Shown: positions 1 through 5,245 of the stretch, one piece after another
Numbering within the stretch: position 1 is the stretch's first letter
Layout of the letters: each line of letters starts with the position of its first letter
Assembly: GCA_025774205.1 (NCBI GenBank)
Contig: JALGWK010000217.1
Location: 1 to 5,245, forward strand
DNA: 5,245 nucleotides
Direction: 5' to 3'
Origin: a bacterium
Lineage (GTDB): Bacteria; Blakebacterota; Blakebacteria; Blakebacterales; Blakebacteraceae
Position numbers and translations under genes: made by a program
The notes under the pieces: generated by a model
Databases searched by the model: none
Told to the model about the DNA's origin: nothing
What the model saw: only the letters and a program-made list of their open reading frames with translations

Positions 1-736
1 CATCCTCGCTGGCCGTGATCTCTGCCGGTGTACCCTGTGCAAAGATAATGCCGCGATGGAGAAAAGCCACCTGATGACAGATGGTAGTGACACTGCGCAT
101 GTCGTGGGTTACAACAACCGCTGTTGTTTTGAGTCGGTCCACGAGATCCTTGATGACCTCGTCGATGACCGCCGCCATGATCGGATCGAGTCCGGTGGTC
201 GGCTCATCGAAGAGCATCACTTCGGGGCCCATGGCCACTGCGCGGGCGAGTCCCACCCGCTTCTTCATGCCGCCGCTCATCTCGCTCGGCATCCTGTCCT
301 CGAGACCACGGAGACCGACCATGTTGAGACACTCCGCGACCCGGTCGGCGATCTCGCCTTTGTTCATGCTGCGGTTGTGGATCAGGCTGAGGGCGACGTT
401 CTCGCCGACCGTCATGCTGTCGAGCAGGGCCGCTGACTGGAAGAGCATCCCGAACCGGTTCCGGGTCTGGTAGAGCTGGTCCCGGTCCATTGAATTGAGG
501 TCGCAGCCATTGATGAGGATCCTGCCTGAATCGGGCCACATCAGGCCGATGATGTGTTTCAGCAGAACACTCTTGCCGCTGCCCGACCGCCCCACGATAC
601 CGAGTGTCGCCCGGGGTGGAATGGTGAGGTTCACGTCCCGCAGGACCGGCTGTCCGCCGAGTTTCTTGGCCAGGTTCTCAATGACGATCTCGCAGCCGTT
701 TTCGGTCGGCTCACAGACGTTCTCACGATGTCTCAT
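1..736 (-). CDS. mlaF: MlaF-like ABC transporter ATP-binding protein (3' end cut by window edge)
   Basis: This is the cytoplasmic ATPase of an MCE/Mla-type lipid ABC transporter, which powers phospholipid movement between the inner and outer membranes through the adjacent MlaE permease. I read 245 codons from an ATG at 736 with no stop; the frame runs off the left edge, and family members are about 250-270 residues, so little is missing. Visible motifs are Walker A GRSGSGKS (residues 49-56), Q-loop Gln100, the signature MSGGM (153-157, the Mla-style variant of LSGGQ), Walker B VMLFDEP (173-179), D-loop GLDP (182-185) and switch His211. The ATG shares its A with the TGA of mlaE (TGATG) and has no clear Shine-Dalgarno sequence, so translation is probably coupled to mlaE. 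Assignment to MlaF rather than a generic ABC ATPase rests on the SGGM signature and the MlaE neighbour. The exact substrate is not shown by the sequence. Confidence 0.93.
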   Translation of the reverse strand, partial: MRHRENVCEPTENGCEIVIENLAKKLGGQPVLRDVNLTIPPRATLGIVGRSGSGKSVLLKHIIGLMWPDSGRILINGCDLNSMDRDQLYQTRNRFGMLFQSAALLDSMTVGENVALSLIHNRSMNKGEIADRVAECLNMVGLRGLEDRMPSEMSGGMKKRVGLARAVAMGPEVMLFDEPTTGLDPIMAAVIDEVIKDLVDRLKTTAVVVTHDMRSVTTICHQVAFLHRGIIFAQGTPAEITASED

Positions 737-1530
737 CAGAGCATCAACGTCGCTATCAGGTAGTCGAAGATGAGGATGAGCACCAGGGCCGTGACGACGG
801 CCTGGATCGTCGAACGCCCCACCCCCTCCGCGCCTCCCGTGGTCCGGTAACCGAAATAGACCCCCGAGAGGGCCACCACCCCGCCGAAGATGACCGCTTT
901 CACCTGGTTGATCAGTACGTCGTAACTGGAGAAGAGCATCTTCACACCGTTGAAGAAGGTCGGCGCTGAGACGTCGAGCATCAGGTTCGAGACCACGTAC
1001 CCGCCCAGGATCGCCACGAAGCTGCCCACGATCACCAGGATCGGCATCATCAGGAACCCGGCGAAGAATCGCGGCGCGGCCAGGTACCAGACCGGATCGA
1101 TAGCCATCGTCTCGAGAGCATCGATCTGCTCGGTCACCTTCATGGTGCCCAGCTCGGCAGCAATACTGGTACTGACGCGGCCGGCCACAACCAGGGCCGT
1201 GAGCACGGGACCGAGTTCCAGGATCACCGCCTTCCCCACCACCGCGCCGACCAGTGAGGGTGGCGCGTACCCCTCCATCTGGTATCCGGCCTGGGTGGCC
1301 GAGACTGCCCCGGTGAACATGCTGGCGAAAATGACCAGGGGGATGCTGCGCAGGCCGATGACCTCCATCTGGGTCAGCAGGAGACCGGGATGCCTGATGA
1401 GTCGAGGGAACCTGCTGAGCATATCGAAGAAGAGGATTACGACCTCTCCCACGGTGATGGCGAGCGAAATCATGCTCTCCCCGAACCTCTCGATCATCCG
1501 CAGAATAACTGGTTCGCGTTGGATCTTCAT
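736..1530 (-). CDS. mlaE: MlaE/YrbE-family ABC transporter permease
   Basis: This is an inner-membrane permease of the MlaE (DUF140) family, 264 residues, close to the usual length of about 260. It would work as a dimer with the MlaF-like ATPase encoded immediately downstream and a periplasmic MCE protein in lipid transport. The sequence has an amphipathic or re-entrant N-terminal helix (about 20-40), then hydrophobic segments near 61-82, 96-118, 155-182, 208-226 and 241-262. The most diagnostic stretch is the conserved loop at 105-140, which contains ELGPVLTALVVAGR, AAELGTM and EQIDALE. The ATG at 1530 lies one base after the dnaB stop (TGAGATG). The only purine-rich stretch upstream, GAGGAG, is about 13 nt away, so translation probably depends on coupling with dnaB. 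Met12 or Met20 are possible alternative starts, but the full length fits the family. Whether it moves phospholipid, sterol or another lipid cannot be told. Confidence 0.94.
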   Translation of the reverse strand: MKIQREPVILRMIERFGESMISLAITVGEVVILFFDMLSRFPRLIRHPGLLLTQMEVIGLRSIPLVIFASMFTGAVSATQAGYQMEGYAPPSLVGAVVGKAVILELGPVLTALVVAGRVSTSIAAELGTMKVTEQIDALETMAIDPVWYLAAPRFFAGFLMMPILVIVGSFVAILGGYVVSNLMLDVSAPTFFNGVKMLFSSYDVLINQVKAVIFGGVVALSGVYFGYRTTGGAEGVGRSTIQAVVTALVLILIFDYLIATLML

Positions 1531-1531
1531 C

Positions 1532-2917
1532 TCAGTTGGCCGGCTCCTCGCTCACAGTCTCGGCAGCCTGGTTGTCGAACCGGGCGTAGGCGGAATGGAA
1601 CACGAGCGGGACGAGTCCTGTCGGTCCGTTGCGCTGTTTGCCGACGATCACCTCCGCCAGGCCCTGGTACTCCGGTTTGTCCCGGTTGTAGTACTCCGGC
1701 CGGTACATGAAGAGGACGACGTCGGCATCCTGTTCCAGCGCGCCCGATTCACGAAGGTCGGAGAGCTGGGGCCGGTGGTCGCCTGTCCTCGTCTCGACCG
1801 CCCGGCTCAACTGACTGAGAGCCAGGACCGGGATGTTGAGTTCCTTGGCCAGCGCTTTCAGTGCCCGACTGATCATCGTGATCTCTATCTGACGGCTTTC
1901 TGAACGGGGACCGGTCATCAGCTGGAGGTAATCGACAGCCACCAGTCCGATGTTGTGTTCAGCCTTCAAGCGCCGTGCCTTGGCCCGAAATTCAAGCACT
2001 CCGAGCGATGCCGTGTCATCGATCATGATATTGGCGTCCGCCAGACGACCGACGCTCATCGAGAGCTTCTGCCAGTCGGTGGCGGGCAGGCGGCCGGTTC
2101 GGACCGAGTGGATGTTCACCCGCGCTTCCGAGCAGAGCATCCGCTGGGCCAGCTGGTTGGAGGACATCTCCAGGCTGAAGAAGGCCACCGGGATGTTCTC
2201 ATCGATCGCCACATTGCGGGCCACGTTGAGGGCGAAGGCCGTCTTCCCCATGCTCGGCCGGCCGGCCAGGATGATCAGGTCCGCGGCCTGCAGTCCGGCG
2301 AGCATGTCATCGAGCTTCTTGTAGCCGGTGGGGATTCCGGAGAGCCCGCCCTTCCGCTCATGCGCCTTCTCAATAAGTTCGAATGTCTTTTCGAGCACTG
2401 CCTCCAGCGGGAGGGCGCCCTTCCTGAGTCGCCTCTCCGAGAGACTGAAGATGGTCTGTTCCGCCCGGTCAAGCAGATCGACCGCTTCTTCGGTGGTGTC
2501 GTAGGCGTCCCCGATGACACCGGTCAGGGCTCCGATCAACTTCCGCTTGATTGCCGATTCGAGCACGATCCGGGCGTAGTGGCTGACATTGGCCGAAGAA
2601 GCCACTTCGTCGAGCAGTTCAGCCAGGTAGATCTCTCCCCCGATCGCTTCAAGGTTCCCGGCGCTCTTCAGGGCTTCCCGCACGGTGACCAGGTCGGCCG
2701 GTTCGTTCTTCTGATAGAGAGAGATGACCGCTTCGAACACCCGGCGGTTCGCGTCCCGGTAGAAGCAGGTCTCGTCGAGGACCTCGACGACCTTGCCGAT
2801 GGCGTCGACCCCGAGCAGCATGGCTCCCAGAACCGCGCGTTCCGCCTCGACCGCCTGGGGCGGAAGCCGCTGCTCCCTGACCTGCTGTCCGGTCGACCCG
2901 CGATCGGCAGCGCTCAT
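1532..2917 (-). CDS. dnaB: Replicative DNA helicase DnaB
   Basis: This is the hexameric 5'-3' replicative helicase that unwinds DNA at the fork and recruits primase. At 461 residues it has the normal length, with no intein. The N-terminal primase-interacting domain starts at LPPQAVEAERAVLGAML (about 18-34) and runs to about 165. A linker leads to the RecA-like ATPase domain, opening with GIPTGYKKLDDM (194-205). Visible motifs are Walker A GRPSMGKT (219-226, Lys225), catalytic Glu250 in FFSLEMS, Walker B VAVDYLQLM (326-334, Asp329), DLRESGALEQDAD (387-399) and the arginine finger region KQRNGPTG (427-434, Arg429). The ATG overlaps the glycosylase stop as ATGA (2914-2917). A good Shine-Dalgarno GAGAGGG at 2925-2931, 7 nt upstream, supports this start and suggests robust translation independent of coupling. 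It follows a repair gene and precedes lipid-transport genes in one transcript. No deviation from the family was seen. Confidence 0.98.
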   Translation of the reverse strand: MSAADRGSTGQQVREQRLPPQAVEAERAVLGAMLLGVDAIGKVVEVLDETCFYRDANRRVFEAVISLYQKNEPADLVTVREALKSAGNLEAIGGEIYLAELLDEVASSANVSHYARIVLESAIKRKLIGALTGVIGDAYDTTEEAVDLLDRAEQTIFSLSERRLRKGALPLEAVLEKTFELIEKAHERKGGLSGIPTGYKKLDDMLAGLQAADLIILAGRPSMGKTAFALNVARNVAIDENIPVAFFSLEMSSNQLAQRMLCSEARVNIHSVRTGRLPATDWQKLSMSVGRLADANIMIDDTASLGVLEFRAKARRLKAEHNIGLVAVDYLQLMTGPRSESRQIEITMISRALKALAKELNIPVLALSQLSRAVETRTGDHRPQLSDLRESGALEQDADVVLFMYRPEYYNRDKPEYQGLAEVIVGKQRNGPTGLVPLVFHSAYARFDNQAAETVSEEPAN

Positions 2918-3819
2918 CGGGTCACCCTCTCGTCATGGATCTTCTTCAGCAGCTTCATATCCTCCCAGGTCGGCCGCTTCCAGTTCGGATTACGCAGAAG
3001 GGCGGCCGGATGGTAGGTAACCACCAGCGGTCGGTCCTGGTAGAGGTGGGTCCGCTCCCGCAGCTTCCCCAGGGAGGCGGTCGTCTTCAGCAGGGTCTGG
3101 GCGGCGATGCGTCCGAGGGCGCAGATAACCACCGGCTGTATCAGTTCGATCTGTCGATGGAGATGCGGCTCGCAGGCGGCAACCTCATCCGGCTGCGGAT
3201 CGCGATTCCCGGGAGGCCGGCACTTCAGGATGTTCCCGATGTAGACCTCCTCCCGGGTGAAGCCGATGGCCTCGATGATCTGGTTGAGCAGTCCGCCAGC
3301 CCGTCCCACGAACGGCTCGCCCTGAAGATCCTCATCCCTGCCGGGAGCCTCTCCCACAAACATCACGGCCGCGTTCCGGTTGCCCGTTCCGAAGACGAAG
3401 TTCGTCCTGGTCTCCCCCAGGGAGCATTTCAGACAGGAGGAGATCTCAAATCCGAACCTGGTTACCAGGTCGGTCCGGGCAGCTGTATCGTCGGGAATCG
3501 CGCAGGTCATCGAGTCGGGGATGCCTGCCGGATCGACGTCGGGTCGCGGCGGCCTGCCGTACCAGGGAGGAGTGCTGATCTCTGACCCGGGAACCGGTTC
3601 CCGACCCGGGATCAGGTTGAGCTGTCCACTTTCCCTTCCGCCGCTCATCTCAGGTTCCTCCACCTGGGGCCTATCTTCAACGACCCCCTCATCTTCAGCC
3701 TGTTTGTCTTCAGCCCGTTCATCTTCAGTGGAAACAGCTTGTGCGGCAAGGAGGATATCGCCTTCAGATTCTGAGAACTGTCGAAGGAAGCGACCGGCGT
3801 CATTCAACCATTCGGTCAC
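2914..3819 (-). CDS. Family 4 (Fe-S) uracil-DNA glycosylase with long acidic N-terminal extension
   Basis: This enzyme removes uracil from DNA to start base-excision repair after cytosine deamination or dUTP incorporation. From the chosen GTG it is 301 residues; the catalytic core is about residues 120-301. Four cysteines expected to bind the 4Fe-4S cluster are visible: Cys129 and Cys132 (CLKC), Cys200 and Cys216. Motif 1 is GEAPGRDEDLQGEPFVGRAG (157-176), followed by GNILKCRPPGNRD (195-207), and motif 2 contains His270-Pro271 in VTYHPAALLRNP. Residues 1-25 form a probable helix, followed by an acidic, Pro-rich linker (about 30-115) that holds a five-residue repeat. The GTG at 3819 gives a 20-nt overlap with coaBC and has a weak GGCGGA upstream. 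An in-frame ATG at 3915 would overlap coaBC by 116 nt and add a basic stretch that looks like out-of-frame coaBC, so I rejected it. Later ATGs at 3648 and 3510 would trim only the linker. Family assignment is strong; the start is less certain. Confidence 0.93.
   Translation of the reverse strand: MTEWLNDAGRFLRQFSESEGDILLAAQAVSTEDERAEDKQAEDEGVVEDRPQVEEPEMSGGRESGQLNLIPGREPVPGSEISTPPWYGRPPRPDVDPAGIPDSMTCAIPDDTAARTDLVTRFGFEISSCLKCSLGETRTNFVFGTGNRNAAVMFVGEAPGRDEDLQGEPFVGRAGGLLNQIIEAIGFTREEVYIGNILKCRPPGNRDPQPDEVAACEPHLHRQIELIQPVVICALGRIAAQTLLKTTASLGKLRERTHLYQDRPLVVTYHPAALLRNPNWKRPTWEDMKLLKKIHDERVTR
3589..3602. repeat. 14-bp perfect palindrome flanked by 8-bp direct repeats
   Basis: The sequence gggaaccggttccc is its own reverse complement. 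It is bracketed by two copies of gacccggg (3584-3591 and 3603-3610, the left copy overlapping the palindrome by three bases). It lies inside the glycosylase linker and encodes part of PGREPVPGSE (residues 71-80). It has no loop and is not followed by a U-run, so it is not a terminator. No function is shown; a protein-binding site or chance in GC-rich coding DNA are both possible. Confidence 0.5.
3682..3726 (-). repeat. Imperfect 15-bp tandem repeat (3 units) in the glycosylase linker
   Basis: Three adjacent 15-bp units encode EDERA, EDKQA and EDEGV (residues 32-46 of the glycosylase). On the plus strand the heptamer tcttcag recurs at 3692, 3707 and 3722, exactly 15 bp apart; a diverged tcttcaa at 3674 is off that spacing. 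Because the unit is a multiple of three, slippage would change the linker length without breaking the frame. The repeat lies in a probably disordered acidic linker, so it may be neutral. Confidence 0.75.
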
Positions 3820-5011
3820 GGTTCCGCCGGAGGTGTGAGTGGACCGCGTCGAGGAGACGGTGCGCGATCGTCTCTTTCGACTGCAACGGCAGTTCCTCGG
3901 TTCTGCCATCGGCATGCAGGAGCGTGATCCGGTTCGTTTCCGTTTCCGGCCCGGCTCCCTCTTCAGCGGGATCGTTGACCGCGATCGCGTCGAGGCCCTT
4001 CCGTTCCAGTTTCGCCCGGCCGCCGGTCACAAGATCTCCCGTTTCGAGCGCGAAGCCGATAATGATCCGATCACCCTTCCGGGCGGCCAGGTCAGCGATA
4101 ATGTCCCTTGTAGGAGTCAGGCGGAGGACGATTGAGCCATCTTCACGGGACAGCTTCTCCGCCGAGAAATCTTCAGGTCGCCAGTCAGCGACCGCCGCCG
4201 CCATGATCAGGAGATCGCATTCCTCGAATCGTTCGCCGAGGGCTTCCGCCATCTCGGCGGTGGTCATCACGCGCACGGTCTCTGCCACCCTCGGGTGCGC
4301 TTCCAGGGTGGTCGGTCCCGTCACGAGCCGCACGGTTGCTCCCCGCTCGGCCAGCGCGGCGGCGACCGCGAAACCCATTCGCCCCGATGAACGGTTGGTG
4401 ACAACCCTGACCGGATCGATCGGCTCGGCGGTCGGCCCGGCTGAGACCAGGGCGCGGATTCCGCTGTAGTCGAGTTGCCCGGCCAGCCGGGTCTCGACCT
4501 GGTCGGCGATCCGGACCGGTTCCATCATCCTGCCGGGACCGGTCTCTCCACAGGCCAGTTCGCCCTCCTCACAGTCCAGAACTGTCACTCCTCTGGAGGA
4601 GAGGACCCCGCTGTTATCAGCGGTGGCAGGATGGAGGAGCATCTTTGAATTCATCGAGGGAGCCATGAAGAGCGGTCCTTCGAACGCCAGCGCGGTCGTG
4701 GAGAGCAGGTCGTCGGCGATCCCGCCGGCGAATTTCGCAAGGGTGTTCGCCGAGGCGGGAGTCACGACGAGTGTATCGGCCCAGCGCGCGAGGTAGATAT
4801 GATCAATGCCATCAGGCTGCTCTGAAGCCCACTGATCCTTCGGCACGGGGAACCCGGTCAGGGCCTGCAGCTGCAGCGGAGTCACGAAGCGCTGCCCGCC
4901 GGAGGTGATGATCGCCCGGACCTGATGGCCCCGGCGGATGAACTCACGCGCCAGTTCGGCCCCCTTGTAGGCGGTAACCGAGCCGCTGATGCCGAGAAGG
5001 ATCCGTGCCAT
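3800..5011 (-). CDS. coaBC: Bifunctional phosphopantothenoylcysteine decarboxylase / phosphopantothenate-cysteine ligase CoaBC
   Basis: This enzyme catalyses two consecutive steps of coenzyme A synthesis: ligation of cysteine to 4'-phosphopantothenate (CoaB), then FMN-dependent decarboxylation to 4'-phosphopantetheine (CoaC). At 403 residues it has the usual length. The N-terminal flavoprotein domain (1 to about 185) shows GISGSVTAYKGAEL (7-20), catalytic His71 in DHIYLARWAD, TPASANTLAKFAGGIADDLL (84-103), the PxMN motif as PSMN (118-121, Asn121) and Cys154 in ELACGETGPGRM. The CoaB domain (about 186-403) shows SAGPTAEPIDPVR (190-202), Asn206 in TNRSSGRMG, AAAVADW (271-277), Lys286 in FSAEKLS and IGFALET (318-324). 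The ATG at 5011 lies 17 nt after the rpoZ stop. A GAGAGG at 5025-5030 overlapping that stop is 13 nt away, a rather long spacing. The rpoZ-coaBC pair is a common bacterial arrangement. The flavin-domain motif differs slightly from the family pattern (see findings); otherwise it looks functional. Confidence 0.97.
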   Translation of the reverse strand: MARILLGISGSVTAYKGAELAREFIRRGHQVRAIITSGGQRFVTPLQLQALTGFPVPKDQWASEQPDGIDHIYLARWADTLVVTPASANTLAKFAGGIADDLLSTTALAFEGPLFMAPSMNSKMLLHPATADNSGVLSSRGVTVLDCEEGELACGETGPGRMMEPVRIADQVETRLAGQLDYSGIRALVSAGPTAEPIDPVRVVTNRSSGRMGFAVAAALAERGATVRLVTGPTTLEAHPRVAETVRVMTTAEMAEALGERFEECDLLIMAAAVADWRPEDFSAEKLSREDGSIVLRLTPTRDIIADLAARKGDRIIIGFALETGDLVTGGRAKLERKGLDAIAVNDPAEEGAGPETETNRITLLHADGRTEELPLQSKETIAHRLLDAVHSHLRRNRDRMVE

Positions 5012-5028
5012 GGCTCGAATTCAGCCTC

Positions 5029-5245
5029 TCACTCTTCGGTGGCTTCACTCTCCTCGGCTTCCACCCGTCCCTCGATGAGGCGGGTCAGAGCCTCGGTCGT
5101 CACCTTCGAATCCGGTTCGATGTACTCCGGGTCATGGATCGCCTGCATGCGCCTGAGGTTGTTTATCTTCCGGGCTTCCCGGGCCGCAACCACGACTGCC
5201 CGGTAGATGTTCCGGGTGGTATTGCGGAAATCCTCCACGTTCAAA
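5029..5245 (-). CDS. rpoZ: DNA-directed RNA polymerase omega subunit (5' end at or beyond window edge)
   Basis: Omega is the small RNA polymerase subunit that helps beta-prime fold and assemble. About 71 residues are visible. The family core is recognisable as NIYRAVVVAAREARKINNLRR (12-32, written here in the order N-I-Y then the A-A-R-E-A-R-K-I-N helix), followed by KVTTEALTRLIEGRVE (47-62), equivalent to the helix usually reading xPTxxALxEIxxG. The C-terminus is an acidic tail (EAEESEATEE). A TTG at 5244 could start the protein and would give a near-normal length, with GTG at 5238 as another option. Neither has upstream sequence in the window to judge a ribosome binding site, so the true start may lie to the right and the gene is best treated as possibly 5'-partial. 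Its position directly before coaBC, a frequent neighbour, supports the call. Confidence 0.87.
   Translation of the reverse strand, partial: LNVEDFRNTTRNIYRAVVVAAREARKINNLRRMQAIHDPEYIEPDSKVTTEALTRLIEGRVEAEESEATEE

Noticed and set aside
204-539. Alternative minus-strand frame of 111 codons inside the mlaF region
   Set aside because: It overlaps the ABC ATPase frame, which carries all the Walker, signature and switch motifs. The 111-codon frame is rich in Arg, Gln and Pro and has no domain.
950-1903. Long plus-strand open frame (317 codons) opposite mlaE and dnaB
   Set aside because: It is a shadow of two confidently identified genes, with a Ser/Arg/Thr-rich composition typical of antisense frames and no ribosome binding site or family resemblance that I could see.
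1532-2917. Possible intein in dnaB
   Set aside because: DnaB is a frequent intein host, but Walker A, Walker B and the arginine finger are continuous at normal spacing and the length is 461 residues.
1955-3016. Long plus-strand open frame (353 codons) opposite dnaB and the glycosylase
   Set aside because: It is antisense to clear dnaB and glycosylase reading frames with intact motifs, has no recognisable domain, and such mirror frames are common in GC-rich coding DNA.
2914-3915. Upstream ATG (3915) as the start of the glycosylase
   Set aside because: It would overlap coaBC by 116 nt and add 32 Arg/Ser-rich residues unlike the family. The GTG at 3819 gives a short overlap typical of this operon.
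3741-4469. Plus-strand open frame (242 codons) opposite coaBC
   Set aside because: It is rich in Ser and Arg, shows no domain, and lies fully antisense to CoaBC coding sequence with all its motifs.
5012-5028. Promoter or terminator between rpoZ and coaBC
   Set aside because: The gap is only 17 nt, with no hairpin and U-run and no room for a complete promoter. It contains a gaattc palindrome that is probably chance.

Overview
The window is a gene-dense piece of a GC-rich (roughly 60%, estimated by eye) chromosome from a diderm bacterium. All six genes lie on the minus strand, so transcription runs from right to left. In transcription order they are: RNA polymerase omega (rpoZ, its 5' end at or just beyond the right edge), bifunctional CoaBC, a family 4 Fe-S uracil-DNA glycosylase, the replicative helicase DnaB, an MlaE-type permease, and an MlaF-type ATPase cut by the left edge. 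The MlaE/MlaF pair implies an outer membrane and phospholipid or lipid transport by an MCE system. The gene order and the style of the omega protein suggest a lineage near the FCB group (Gemmatimonadota, Latescibacterota, Zixibacteria and similar). This placement is an inference from memory of gene order, not from a tree.

Layout by region: 5029-5245 rpoZ; a 17-nt gap; 3800-5011 coaBC; a 20-nt overlap; 2914-3819 uracil-DNA glycosylase (GTG start); a 4-nt ATGA overlap; 1532-2917 dnaB; a 1-nt gap; 736-1530 mlaE; a 1-nt TGATG overlap; 1-736 mlaF (partial). No stretch longer than 17 nt is non-coding. There is therefore no visible room for an internal intergenic promoter or terminator, and the six genes read as one co-transcribed, translationally coupled unit. 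The promoter should lie to the right of the window. The next gene to the left is probably the MCE substrate-binding protein (MlaD-like).

The genes are housekeeping functions that share a transcript rather than a pathway: transcription (omega), cofactor synthesis (CoA), base-excision repair (UDG), replication (DnaB) and envelope lipid transport (MlaEF). All catalytic motifs that could be checked are present. I found no mobile element, RNA gene, CRISPR array, intein or frameshift, and no convincing evidence of an undescribed system. The points worth a second look are modest: a 15-bp tandem repeat in the acidic linker of the glycosylase, a variant active-site motif in CoaC, the mixed operon itself, and a short palindrome inside the glycosylase gene.
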